The position numbers and the translations under genes are program-made. Positions 20,835 through 29,246 of a stretch of 64,000 nucleotides of DNA are shown piece by piece (position 1 is the first letter of the stretch; every line of letters begins with the position of its first letter). The notes beneath the pieces were generated by a model. It was not told where the DNA came from and searched no databases. It saw only the letters and a program-made list of their open reading frames with translations. The DNA is from Solirubrobacter pauli (lineage in GTDB: Bacteria > Actinomycetota > Thermoleophilia > Solirubrobacterales > Solirubrobacteraceae). The stretch spans positions 2,513,221 through 2,577,220 of the forward strand of contig NZ_RBIL01000002.1 in assembly GCF_003633755.1 (NCBI RefSeq), in the 5' to 3' direction.

Positions 20835-21125
20835 ATGGCTTCCATCGGTGTGCTGGTCCTCGGCGCGGTGGCGCTTGCTCCCCTCGTGATCCTCTGGCGG
20901 TGCCAGTGGGAAAGAGCGGCCCTCGGCTTTGCTGCCGTCGCCGTGCTGATCGGGATCGCGACCGCCGTCGCGTTCGTGATCGTTGACGACTCGCCCACGT
21001 GCGACGACGTATGCGAGGAGCTCTATCCGCTGATGCTCGGCGCCGCCGCCGTCACGGCACTCGACGTCGTCGCTTGGGCGCTGGCACTCTTCGCAGCGTT
21101 GCGACGGCGCCTGGCCCACCCGTAG
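20835..21125 (+). CDS. Small membrane protein, three predicted helices
   Basis: This 96-residue protein has hydrophobic stretches GVLVLGAVALAPLVILW, AALGFAAVAVLIGIATAVAF and LMLGAAAVTALDVVAWALALF. Two cysteines (TCDDVCEELY) lie in the loop before the third segment. There is no recognised family. Confidence 0.55.
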   Translation: MASIGVLVLGAVALAPLVILWRCQWERAALGFAAVAVLIGIATAVAFVIVDDSPTCDDVCEELYPLMLGAAAVTALDVVAWALALFAALRRRLAHP

Positions 21126-21133
21126 CGATCGCG

Positions 21134-21201
21134 AGCGGACCGAAGTACGCGACGGTCCGAATCCGGGCCCGGACGGCATAGCGCCGCGATTTCGGACCGC
21201 T
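21134..21201. terminator. Possible bidirectional terminator hairpin between convergent genes
   Basis: AGCGGACCGAA at 21134-21144 pairs with TTCGGACCGCT at 21191-21201 with one mismatch, and a second left copy, GGTCCGAA (21154-21161), pairs perfectly. It lies between the convergent small membrane protein and RidA genes. The loop is long and there is no T-run. Confidence 0.3.
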
Positions 21202-21209
21202 TTCCGAGG

Positions 21210-21590
21210 TCAGCCCGGGAGGACCGCTATCGCCTCGATCGAGACGAGCAGTCCGCGCGGAAGCCGCACGTGAGCCGGGGCCGAGCGCGCCGGAGGCGGG
21301 TCGGGCATGTGCCGCGCGTACACCTCGTTGAGACGGCCGAAGTCCTCGACGTCCGCGTAGAAGATCGTCGTCTTGACCACGTCGTCCATCGACGCCCCCG
21401 CCGCCTCGAGCACGCTCGCCAGGTTGGTCAAGGCCTGCTCGGTCTGCGCTTCGATCCCCTCCGGGATCGTCCCCGCCGGGTCGATGCCGGCCATCCCCGA
21501 GCAGAAGACGAGACCGTTGGCGACGATCGCCTGGCTGTACGGACCGAGTGCTGCCGGCGCCTGCTCGCTGGACACTGCGCGTCTGATCAT
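21210..21590 (-). CDS. RidA/YjgF-family protein (enamine/imine deaminase)
   Basis: This 126-residue protein shows the RidA pattern. It has APAALGPYSQAIVANGLVFCSGM near the start, TEQALTNLASVLEAAGAS in the middle and VVKTTIFYADVEDF. The C-terminal APAHVRLPRGLLVSIEAIAV carries the conserved Arg and Glu. RidA proteins hydrolyse reactive enamines such as 2-aminoacrylate. The ATG at 21590 is preceded by GGAGGAG. Confidence 0.9.
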   Translation of the reverse strand: MIRRAVSSEQAPAALGPYSQAIVANGLVFCSGMAGIDPAGTIPEGIEAQTEQALTNLASVLEAAGASMDDVVKTTIFYADVEDFGRLNEVYARHMPDPPPARSAPAHVRLPRGLLVSIEAIAVLPG

Positions 21591-21618
21591 CGACCAAGTC
21601 TCCTCCACCAGCCGGCGC

Positions 21619-23607
21619 CTACCGCACCCGCACCTGGCGCCTGACCGGTCCCGCGGTGACGCGATAGATCCCGGGCTTGACCGTGCGGCGGACCGTCCGA
21701 CTGGTCGTGAGGGTGGCCGTGTGGACCCAGCGCTTCCCGGCGCGGCGGTGGATGGTGATTCGGGTGCGCGCGGACACGGTGACCACGATGCGGCGGTTGG
21801 ACACCGACACGCGCGGGCGGGCGGGCGCAGCGGACCCGCGCTCTGCGGGCGCGGCCGGGCCGACCGTGACCGGTCCGGGAAGCGCGGACGTGGCGAGGAT
21901 GGGTCGGCCGCCGGCGTCGGGCGCTGCCGCGGAGGTGGGCTCGGCGCCGTGTGACGGGCCGGCGTCCGGGGGCGGCGATGGGTCGGACGAGGCCGTTGGC
22001 TCCGGGCTGGGCGACGGCGTCGGCTGCGGGCCGGGCTCGGCCGCGCCCGTGAAGGGCAAGACCGCGGCGCCGCTGCGCGCGACCACGCGGCCGAAGCCGT
22101 TCTCCGCGACCACGCGGTAGTGGTACTGCTTGCCCGGCTCGAGCCCGGTGACGAGCTCCTTCACCGAGCGCTCGCTCCAGTCGAGCACGGGGATCTCGCG
22201 CGGCGGGGTGGTGCGGCCGAGCTCCTGCGTCTCTCCCCACTCGAACCAGTACCGGCCCGTGCCCTGGACGGTGGCCGCGAATGCCGCAGCCGTGCCGGTC
22301 CGGCCCAGCGGCTGGTGGGTTTCGACGCTGAGCCCCGGACCTTCGCCGTACGGCTGGGTCGTGAAGGTGGCGTCGGGGCTGTAGGCCGGACCCGCGGGCG
22401 TGTTCACCACGAGCCGGTAGTGGTAGGTCGTGCCCGGCGCGAGGTCGCGCAGCGACTTCGTCACCCGCGTCCAGCCGCCGCCGGCGCTCGACGTCGAGCC
22501 GCCCTCGTCGAAGCGCCCGTAGGACGTCGTCGGACCGTATTCCCAGCGCACGGCGTAGCGGGCCCCGTACGGGTTGATCCGCGCGTTGAGGCCGACGGTC
22601 ATCTGGGTCGCGCCGTCCGGCGCTTCCAGCTCCACCGACGCCCGGGTTCCCGTCGGCGTCCCCGAGCCGAACGTGCAGCCTGGCGCGGAGGTGAACCCGG
22701 AGCAGCCGGCGTACACCAGCGCGCCGTCGGTGCCGAGGGCGAAGCGCGTGATCGTGTCCGAATAGGGGCCGGACTGGCCCACGGCGAGCCCGCCGGCGTC
22801 GAAGGCCAATCCGGTCAGCCGTCCTTGCCGGTGCTGGTCCGTGTCGACAGGCGTCGGCGAGCAGCCGCTCGTCTCGTTGCCGATGCAGTCCGCGAAGGTC
22901 AGGGTGCCGTCCGCCGCGGCGCGGAAGTGCGTCACGGCTTTCGGGCCCTCGAAGGCGTTCGAGCTCCCGGTCGAGCCCGTCGTGTACACGTGCCGGCTGT
23001 CGGCGCTGACCACGATCGCGTTCGCCCCCGCGGTCGAGACCACGCCCGCGGGCAGCGCCGGGCAGCCCGTGCCGTAGCGGATGTCCGCGCCGACGCACCC
23101 CGCGTAGGAGTGGGCGCCCGTCTCCGGGTCGCGCCGGAAGTGGACGATTCGACTCTCGGTGAACGGGTTCTCGTCGCCCGACGCGACGTACGCATTGCGC
23201 CCGTCGGGGCTGAGCGCCAGGGCGCGAGACTCCCCGAGGCGCCCCTCGGCCCGGCCGACGTAGGTCAGCCGGCCGTCCGCCGCACGCCGGTACTGGCCCA
23301 GACCGGGGGCCAGGACGTAGACGTCCCGCCCGTCCGCGCTGACCTCGATGTCCTTGGGCCAGGTGAACTCGTCGAACCCGGACGGCCCGCACCCAGCCGG
23401 CAGCCCGTAACACCCGACATAGGTCAGCGCCCCGCCCGCACCGACCTTGAAGTGCGACAGCGCGCCGTCCTCCTCGCCGTCCTGGGAGATCACGTACAGG
23501 TCCTGGCCGTCCGGAGACAGCGCCTGGCCGCGGACCACCGAGGCCGAGGCGGGAGCGGGGACCGCGGCCACGAGCGCCGCGCAGATCAGCCACCGGTGAA
23601 GACGCAC
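21619..23607 (-). CDS. Secreted beta-propeller protein with fibronectin-like repeats and Pro-rich linker
   Basis: The 662-residue protein starts with a signal peptide (MRLHRWLICAALVAAVPAPASA). The N-terminal half is a propeller of about six blades with lactonase-like repeats (ALSPDGQDLYVIS, EVSADGRDVYVLA, ALSPDGRNAYVAS, VVSADSRHVYTTG). Cys pairs recur in YVGCYGLPAGCG-like loops. Two fibronectin-like modules with LAPGTTYHYRLVV and LEPGKQYHYRVVA follow. A Pro/Ser/Thr-rich linker and a basic C-terminal beta domain (RITIHRRAGKRWVHTATLTT) complete it. It is likely extracellular, with adhesive or lectin-like use. The function is unproven. Confidence 0.75.
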   Translation of the reverse strand: MRLHRWLICAALVAAVPAPASASVVRGQALSPDGQDLYVISQDGEEDGALSHFKVGAGGALTYVGCYGLPAGCGPSGFDEFTWPKDIEVSADGRDVYVLAPGLGQYRRAADGRLTYVGRAEGRLGESRALALSPDGRNAYVASGDENPFTESRIVHFRRDPETGAHSYAGCVGADIRYGTGCPALPAGVVSTAGANAIVVSADSRHVYTTGSTGSSNAFEGPKAVTHFRAAADGTLTFADCIGNETSGCSPTPVDTDQHRQGRLTGLAFDAGGLAVGQSGPYSDTITRFALGTDGALVYAGCSGFTSAPGCTFGSGTPTGTRASVELEAPDGATQMTVGLNARINPYGARYAVRWEYGPTTSYGRFDEGGSTSSAGGGWTRVTKSLRDLAPGTTYHYRLVVNTPAGPAYSPDATFTTQPYGEGPGLSVETHQPLGRTGTAAAFAATVQGTGRYWFEWGETQELGRTTPPREIPVLDWSERSVKELVTGLEPGKQYHYRVVAENGFGRVVARSGAAVLPFTGAAEPGPQPTPSPSPEPTASSDPSPPPDAGPSHGAEPTSAAAPDAGGRPILATSALPGPVTVGPAAPAERGSAAPARPRVSVSNRRIVVTVSARTRITIHRRAGKRWVHTATLTTSRTVRRTVKPGIYRVTAGPVRRQVRVR

Positions 23608-23652
23608 GTAGTGCGTGTACCACCGCGGGCCTGAAGTTACTCGATGACTTCG

Positions 23653-24096
23653 CTACCGCGGTGGTGGTGTGTAGGACGCATCGCTGGTCGATGCGAGCGG
23701 CCAGTCGAGGACCAGCCCTTCGTCCGTGCCGCCGACGGCCAGCTTCCCCGCGGCTGGCGAGATGGCGACATCGAAGGCCGGGAAGGGCAGGTTCATCAGC
23801 CGGGGCGGGCTGCGGATGTCGTCGAAGACGCGCACGCTGGAGTGGTGCGCGTGGATCAGCTCGTCGGCGGGTCCCCAGCAGAGTCCGTGTGCGGCGCCGT
23901 CCCAACGTGCGGGGAAGGCTTGATGCGAGGCGCTCCATGTGCCGTCAGCTCGCTGCTCGGAGACTTCGAGCCCGGCGCTGATGCCGGCGACGCGCGTGCC
24001 ATCGGCAGAGAGCGCGACCGAGAACGGAGGGCCCCAGAAACCGATGCCGTCCTCGGTGAAGCGGATCGGCGTGCCTTCTCCCAGATCGCGGCCGGA
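23653..24096 (-). pseudogene. Start-less WD40-like fragment in frame behind the DUF1963 gene
   Basis: Directly after the TAG of the secreted DUF1963 gene the same frame stays open for about 147 codons. It reads like a beta-propeller piece (FSVALSADGTRVAGISAG, GLCWGPADELIHAHHSSVRV, FDVAISPAAGKLAVGGTDEG). No ATG with a ribosome binding site is present, and the only in-frame GTG, at 23835, would give a 60-residue tail. It is probably the 3' remnant of a deleted WD40-like gene, though a readthrough extension cannot be excluded. Confidence 0.45.
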
Positions 24097-24957
24097 CTAG
24101 TAGCGGTCGAAGACGCCGCAGGCGCGCTCGAAGCGGCCGGCCTGCAGGTCCGCCGGTGAGATCAGGAACTGGACCCGTCCGAAGCTCTTGATCGCAAAGC
24201 CCAGCGGCTTGTCGTAGCCGAGCGTGAACAGATGGCGCCAGGTGTCCTTCGGGCGCTCGGCGCGCAGCGAGCACGGACTGCCCCCCACCGGCGCCGCGCC
24301 GTACCCGAGCACGCGGTGTGGGCGGTACTTGTCGCCCTCGAGGAGGTTCTGGACGCCGCTCCAGGCGAAGAAATCGACCTTGACCTCCTGGAGTGGTGCC
24401 ATCAGCCGGTCGCCCCAGTCGAGATTCGGGAGGTCGGGGCGCACGTCGAAGCGCGGGGCGGCCGGACGCAGCCGCAGTGCGTGCCGCGGGAACGCGGCGC
24501 GACGGAGCGGCGTGCCGGGGCGAGCGTGGATGACGGTCGCGCATTCGCCGTTGAACGGCTGGTACCAGCTCCCGTTCGCGCGCTCGATGTGGGCGAAGAA
24601 CAGGATCGTGCCGTCATGCGCACCCAGCTCCGCGAGCTCGGGCGGGAGGTCGCGGGGCCGCAGCTGACCGAGGAAGGTCTGGGCGTAGCCGCGGCAGCGC
24701 GGCCACTTGGTGCCTGCCGGGAGATCCGGCCGCCCGCCGAGACGTGACGTACCGAGCTCCTCGGGCTCTGTCGAGAGCAGTGTGCGGTCGACGATCGCCA
24801 CGGGACGCGCCGCCGGCGCGATCGTGTCGGCCAGTGCGCCGAGCTGGCGCGCCGCGAGTGCGGCACGCACCTCCGACTCGCGGAAGCCCTGCGCGGACGC
24901 CGCGGGCGCGGATGCGAGCAGCGCAAGCGCGGCCAAGGTCGTGGCGAGTCGGATCAT
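24097..24957 (-). CDS. Secreted DUF1963-family protein, copy B
   Basis: This 286-residue protein has a signal peptide (MIRLATTLAALALLASAPAA). The DUF1963 signature is LGTSRLGGRPDLPAGTKWP, then QTFLGQLRPRDLP and TILFFAHIE. It ends in LISPADLQAGRFERACGVFD. It is a paralogue of the adjacent upstream gene, with the same cysteines and the same DTWRHLFT motif. Its ATG overlaps the stop of copy A (ATGA), so the two are translationally coupled. Function is unknown; export is unusual for this mostly cytoplasmic family. Confidence 0.7.
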   Translation of the reverse strand: MIRLATTLAALALLASAPAASAQGFRESEVRAALAARQLGALADTIAPAARPVAIVDRTLLSTEPEELGTSRLGGRPDLPAGTKWPRCRGYAQTFLGQLRPRDLPPELAELGAHDGTILFFAHIERANGSWYQPFNGECATVIHARPGTPLRRAAFPRHALRLRPAAPRFDVRPDLPNLDWGDRLMAPLQEVKVDFFAWSGVQNLLEGDKYRPHRVLGYGAAPVGGSPCSLRAERPKDTWRHLFTLGYDKPLGFAIKSFGRVQFLISPADLQAGRFERACGVFDRY

Positions 24958-25820
24958 GCGCTGTCGAAGACGCCGCAGACGCGATCGACGCGTCCGGCGC
25001 GCAGGTCCGCGGGCGCGATCAGGATCTGCAGGGCACCGGCGTCCGCGACGTTGAAGCCGAGTTTGTCGTCCGGGCCGATCGTGAACAGATGGCGCCACGT
25101 GTCCCGCGCGCGCTCCGCGCGCTCCGAGCAGTCGTCGCCGCCGTTGGGCGCGCGGCTGTAGCCCAAGAGCACGTGCTCCAGCCTCGGCTTGCCACGAAGC
25201 AGGTCACGGACCTCGAACCAGCGTTCCCAGTCGGCGACCTTCACCTTGTGCAGCGGGCCCATGAGCGTGTCCTTGTCGAGCGCGAGGTCGGGGACGTCGG
25301 GCCGCGCCGTGAAGCGCGGCCGCGAGGGGCGCATCCGCAGCGTGTCGCCCGGCAGTGCGGTGCGCCGCAGCGTCGTCCCGGCGCGGGCGTGCAGGACCGT
25401 CGTGCATTCGCCGCCGTAGAGTCCGTAGTCGCGCTCGCCCTCCTCGAACTCGACGTGCGTGAAGAACAGCAGCGTCCCGCCGAGCCGGCGCAGCTCGCGC
25501 GCGCCACCGGGTAGCTCGCGCACGCGGATCTGGGCCAGGAAGGTCTGGTGCTCGCCCTTGCACATCGGCCAGGCGGCGCCCGCGGGGAGGTCGGGCCGGC
25601 CGCCGAAGCGCGACGTCCCGAGCGCGGCGGGCTCCCGCTTCCGCTGGGCGAGATCGACCGTCACGACGGGCCGGGCGGCACCGGCGACCCGGGACGCGAT
25701 CTTCCCGAAGCCCGCCGCGGTCAACGCGTCGCGGACCTCGCGCTCGCGGAACCCGTCGGCACGGGCGGAGGGCGCCGCGAGGAGCAACAGCAGCAGGAAC
25801 GATGAGAGGACGCGCAGCAC
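24954..25820 (-). CDS. Secreted DUF1963-family protein, copy A
   Basis: This 288-residue protein starts at GTG 25820 with a signal peptide rich in leucine (FLLLLLLAAPSARA). Signature segments are LGTSRFGGRPDLPAGAAWP, QTFLAQIRVRELP and TLLFFTHVEFEEG. The end, ILIAPADLRAGRVDRVCGVF, mirrors copy B. The arrangement suggests a tandem duplication whose products may work together outside the membrane. An upstream ATG at 25949 would add an implausible leader. Confidence 0.7.
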   Translation of the reverse strand: MLRVLSSFLLLLLLAAPSARADGFREREVRDALTAAGFGKIASRVAGAARPVVTVDLAQRKREPAALGTSRFGGRPDLPAGAAWPMCKGEHQTFLAQIRVRELPGGARELRRLGGTLLFFTHVEFEEGERDYGLYGGECTTVLHARAGTTLRRTALPGDTLRMRPSRPRFTARPDVPDLALDKDTLMGPLHKVKVADWERWFEVRDLLRGKPRLEHVLLGYSRAPNGGDDCSERAERARDTWRHLFTIGPDDKLGFNVADAGALQILIAPADLRAGRVDRVCGVFDSA

Positions 25821-25923
25821 GGCGCGCCACCCTAGCCGGTCAGTCGGTGGAGCATGGCGCGCGTCGCCGACGATCCCTCCGCGACACCTGCACGAAACGG
25901 TGGACGTCGTGGACGCTGGACAC

Positions 25924-26709
25924 CTAAGCCGCCGGGGCGCGAACCCCATCCGCCAGCTGTTCCGCCAGAGGGCTGAAGTACGGGCGCAGCCGGTCGTAGG
26001 GGATGGTCGCGATCAGCCACTGGCAGTTCCCGCGGGAGAAGCCGAGGGCCATCCCGGCTTCGAGCAGCGCAAAGTGCCGGTAGTTGTGCGCCGTGGGGCG
26101 CAGCCATGGCCAGCCGGTGAGGCAGACGGCACGTGACGGTTCCTGGCGCCTGAACGATTCCTCGAACTCGCGTTCGAGCACCGACAGCGCGCGCACCGGT
26201 TCGGCGAACAACTCGGCAAGGCCGACACGCCGGCCCGAGGGGACCTGGACCGTTCCCGAGACGACGACGGCACCGTGGTTGCCGCCCGGGAAGCGGTGGA
26301 TGGACGGCATGAGCACGCTGACCACCGTCGAGCTCGCTGAGACCAGACCCGGGTCGACGCTGGTCTCGTAGGACCCGCGCAGCTCGTTGCCGGCGTTGCG
26401 CGCGGCCTCGTTCCCGGCGTCGCGCGCGGACTGCTCGTACGCGGCCTGGTCGGAGATCACGACCCGCCGCAGCGCGGCGTTGACCCGATCGAGGCCATCC
26501 GCGCCGCCAACCTGGGCGAACGTGCCCTTGGTCGCGTAGTTGGGCACGTCGAACAGCGGCGTCGGCGCCTCGACCAGCCGCAGGGCGACCACAGATCCCG
26601 CGCGATCTTGACCGGCGCGTTCGCGCGGGACGTCACCGCCGCCGCCGCACCCGACCAGCGCGCCGGCTGTCATCGCCGCCGCGATCACGACGCCGGCGCA
26701 CGTCCGCAA
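25924..26709 (-). CDS. Lipoprotein, RsiV/DUF3298-like
   Basis: From TTG 26709 (GGAGCAGG upstream) the protein starts with a short lipoprotein signal ending in GALVGC. The mature part has RVNAALRRVVISDQ, a STVVSVLMPSIHRFPGGNHG strand pair, RRVGLAELFAEPVRAL and IPYDRLRPYFSPLAEQL. This order is reminiscent of the DUF3298/RsiV-type extracytoplasmic domain, but the match is only by eye. A longer start at GTG 26805 is possible but would put 30 residues before the signal. It follows the beta-lactamase gene on the same strand. Confidence 0.55.
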   Translation of the reverse strand: MRTCAGVVIAAAMTAGALVGCGGGGDVPRERAGQDRAGSVVALRLVEAPTPLFDVPNYATKGTFAQVGGADGLDRVNAALRRVVISDQAAYEQSARDAGNEAARNAGNELRGSYETSVDPGLVSASSTVVSVLMPSIHRFPGGNHGAVVVSGTVQVPSGRRVGLAELFAEPVRALSVLEREFEESFRRQEPSRAVCLTGWPWLRPTAHNYRHFALLEAGMALGFSRGNCQWLIATIPYDRLRPYFSPLAEQLADGVRAPAA

Positions 26710-26807
26710 CGTTGACTCGCTCAGCCCTGCTCCACGCGCGCCGCCGACGTTCAACCACCGCCTGACCGAAAGCACGACGCACCACTTGCCAACCTCCGTG
26801 TGCACCG

Positions 26808-27719
26808 CTAGCCCAACACCGCGATCGTCGCCTTCGCCGCCGCGGCCACCAGCGCATCGTCGGGTTCAGCGTCAGCGGCACGGCCGCGGGTCATGATCGC
26901 CAGCACGATCGGGTCGCGCTCCGGCGGCCAGAGGACGGCGATGTCGTTGCGGGCGCCGTAGGTCGCGCCCGTGCCGGTCTTGTCGCCGACGGTCCAGTCG
27001 TCGGGCACGCCGGCGCGGATGAGCGCGCCGCCGGTCGTGTTGGTGCGCAACCACCTCGTCAGCTGGGCGCGCTCGGGCGCGTCCAGAGCGTCGCCGAGCA
27101 CGAAGGTGCGGAGGCTCCCGGCCAGCGCGCGCGGCGTGCTCGTGTCCTTCACCTGCCCGGGTTCCCAGACGTTGAGGTCGGGCTCGGGACGGTCCATGCG
27201 GGTGACGTCGTCGCCCTCTTCCGCGAGGATCGCATCCAGGCCCTTCGGCCCGCCGAGCTCGTCGAGCAGCAGGTTCGCCGCGGTGTTGTCGCTGTAGCGC
27301 ACGGCCGCCGACGCGAGTGCGTTCAGGCTCATGCGCGTGCCCAGCCGCTGCTCGGTCACGGGTGAGTAGGCGTTGACGAGCTGCTCGACCGGCACGGTCT
27401 TGCGCAGCCCGTCCACGCCCACCTCTCTCAGCAGCGCGGCCGCGGCGAGCGCCTTGAAGGTGGAGGCGAACGGGAAGCGGTCGTCGGCGCGGTACGCGAG
27501 CTCGCGGCCGGTGCCGGTGTCCAGCGCGTAGACGCCGAGCCGCGCATCGTGGCGGCGCTCGAGCCGGCGCAGCGCGGCCGTGGACGGGGCGCGCTCCGCG
27601 GTCGCGGTGGGCGTTGCCACGACGGTCGGTGACGGCGACGCCGCGACCGGCGGCGACTCGTCCCCGCAGCCGGCGGCCACGAGCAGCATCCCCACGCCGA
27701 GCACGGTTGCGCCTCTCAT
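26808..27719 (-). CDS. Class A beta-lactamase, lipoprotein
   Basis: This 303-residue serine beta-lactamase has the nucleophile motif STFK (Ser86-Lys89), SDN at 143-145, the omega-loop Glu179 and Asn183 (EPDLN) and KTGT at 247-250. It begins with a lipoprotein signal (LLVAAGC, Cys18) and a Pro/Thr-rich spacer, so it is probably membrane-anchored on the outside. It hydrolyses beta-lactams; the spectrum cannot be told from sequence. No ampR/blaI-type regulator or mobile element is adjacent, so it looks like a resident chromosomal gene. Confidence 0.93.
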   Translation of the reverse strand: MRGATVLGVGMLLVAAGCGDESPPVAASPSPTVVATPTATAERAPSTAALRRLERRHDARLGVYALDTGTGRELAYRADDRFPFASTFKALAAAALLREVGVDGLRKTVPVEQLVNAYSPVTEQRLGTRMSLNALASAAVRYSDNTAANLLLDELGGPKGLDAILAEEGDDVTRMDRPEPDLNVWEPGQVKDTSTPRALAGSLRTFVLGDALDAPERAQLTRWLRTNTTGGALIRAGVPDDWTVGDKTGTGATYGARNDIAVLWPPERDPIVLAIMTRGRAADAEPDDALVAAAAKATIAVLG

Positions 27720-27742
27720 CGCGTCAGGGATAGCGAGTCGCG

Positions 27743-27769
27743 TGTCACACGTGACCCGCGGGCGGTGTC
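27743..27769 (+). promoter_or_regulatory. Probable ECF41-type promoter
   Basis: TGTCACA at 27743-27749 is followed after exactly 16 bases by TGTC at 27766-27769. ECF41 sigma factors recognise TGTCACA with a CGTC-type -10 at this spacing. It lies about 35 bp before the decarboxylase-sigma operon, implying autoregulation. Confidence 0.6.
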
Positions 27770-27804
27770 TGGATGCCGTGAGGCAACCCGACGAAGGAGG
27801 CGAC

Positions 27805-28380
27805 ATGGCTCCCCGCATCCCCCCGACCGAGATCGACGGCGTCTACGGCGCGCTCGTCAAGCGCATGGCGCGCCGGATGCTCGGCGACGTGCCCGAGTCG
27901 CTGGGCGTGGCGTGGCACAACAAGCAGGTGCTGAACTTCGGCTTCGGGCTCGGCCGCAAGTCACGCAAGTGGAACCGGTGCGACGAGAGCCTGAAGACGT
28001 TCGCGCACATGGCCGTCGCGAGCTACGTCGGCTGCAGCGCGTGCCTGGACATCGGCTACTTCCACGCGCACCAGCAGGGCCTGGACCTCGACAAGGCGCG
28101 CGAGGTGCCGCGCTGGCGGGAGTCGACCCGGTTCACCCCGCTCGAGCGGGACGTGATGGAGTACGCGGAAGCGATGTCGCAGACCCCGCCCACGGTCACC
28201 GACGAGCTGTCCGCCCGGCTGCTGGAGGCGCTCGGCCCGGCCGCGCTGATCGAGCTCACCTCGTACGCCGCACTCGCGAACTACTACACGCGCATGAACA
28301 CGGCGCTCGGCATCGAGGCGGACGGCCTCGCCGACCGCTGCGAGCTCAAGCCCCTCGCGATGCCCGCCGTCGCCGCATGA
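27805..28380 (+). CDS. Carboxymuconolactone decarboxylase/AhpD-family protein
   Basis: This 191-residue protein has an AhpD-like redox motif, VGCSACLD (Cys77, Cys80), with His88 downstream. Helical stretches (FAHMAVASYVGCSACLDIGY, ALIELTSYAALANYYTRMNT) are typical of the CMD/AhpD fold. Such genes are the common partner of ECF41 sigma factors, and here the stop overlaps the sigma start by ATGA. A role in peroxide or electrophile defence is plausible. The ATG at 27805 follows GAAGGAGG. Confidence 0.88.
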   Translation: MAPRIPPTEIDGVYGALVKRMARRMLGDVPESLGVAWHNKQVLNFGFGLGRKSRKWNRCDESLKTFAHMAVASYVGCSACLDIGYFHAHQQGLDLDKAREVPRWRESTRFTPLERDVMEYAEAMSQTPPTVTDELSARLLEALGPAALIELTSYAALANYYTRMNTALGIEADGLADRCELKPLAMPAVAA

Positions 28381-29246
28381 CCGAGGACCCGTTCGTCACG
28401 CACCGCAGCCTGCTGTTCACGGTGGCCTACGAGCTGCTGGGCTCGGCCGCCGACGCCGAGGACGTCGTGCAGGAGACGTGGCTGCGGTGGGCGGACGGGA
28501 GCCGCGCGGAGGTGCGCGACCCACGCGCGTACCTCGTCCGGATCGTCACCCGCCAGGCGCTCAACCGGCTGCGGACGATCGCGCGCCGGCGTGAGGAGTA
28601 CGTCGGCGAGTGGCTGCCCGAGCCGCTGCTCACCAGCCCAGACGTCGCCGAGGACGTGGAGCTGGCCGAGAGCGTCTCGATGGCGATGCTGACCGTGCTG
28701 GAGACGCTCGCGCCGACCGAGCGCGCGGTGTTCGTCCTGCGCGAGGTGTTCGACGTGCCCTACGACGAGATCGCCGCGGCGGTCGACAAGTCCCCTGCCG
28801 CCGTGCGCCAGATCGCCCACCGCTCACGTGAGCACGTGGCGGCGCGACGGCCACGCGTGCATGTCGACCGCGCCGAGCGCGAGCAGGTGGTGCGGCGCTT
28901 CCTGCTCGCGCTCGACACCGGCGACCTGCAGCGGTTGCTGGAGGTGCTCGCGCCCGACGTCGTGGTGGTCGCCGACGGCGGCGGTGAGGCGACCGCGGTC
29001 CGGCGGCCGATCGTCGGCCGTGAGAAGGTGGCGAAGCTGCTCGGCCGCTTCCGCGCGATCGTGCCCCACGCCGAGGTCGGCACGCTCTGGGTCAACGGCG
29101 AGCTGACCGCGCGGATCGACCTCGACGGTGCGCTGGACACGATCGTCAGCGTCGAGGTCGCGGACGGCCGGATCAGCCGGATCTACGCCGTCCGCAACCC
29201 GCGCAAGCTCGCCCGCCTCGACGAGGAGGCGACGCTGCGCCGCTAG
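28377..29246 (+). CDS. ECF41-family RNA polymerase sigma factor (SigJ-like)
   Basis: This 289-residue protein has sigma region 2 near the N-terminus (LLFTVAYELLGSAADAEDVV) and region 4 at about 110-160 (LAPTERAVFVLREVFDVPYD). A fused C-terminal SnoaL-like domain of about 110 residues carries IVGREKVAKLLGRF and RISRIYAVRNPRKL. In ECF41/SigJ factors this extra domain replaces a separate anti-sigma factor. The upstream promoter and coupled AhpD gene fit the known ECF41 arrangement. Confidence 0.92.
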   Translation: MTEDPFVTHRSLLFTVAYELLGSAADAEDVVQETWLRWADGSRAEVRDPRAYLVRIVTRQALNRLRTIARRREEYVGEWLPEPLLTSPDVAEDVELAESVSMAMLTVLETLAPTERAVFVLREVFDVPYDEIAAAVDKSPAAVRQIAHRSREHVAARRPRVHVDRAEREQVVRRFLLALDTGDLQRLLEVLAPDVVVVADGGGEATAVRRPIVGREKVAKLLGRFRAIVPHAEVGTLWVNGELTARIDLDGALDTIVSVEVADGRISRIYAVRNPRKLARLDEEATLRR

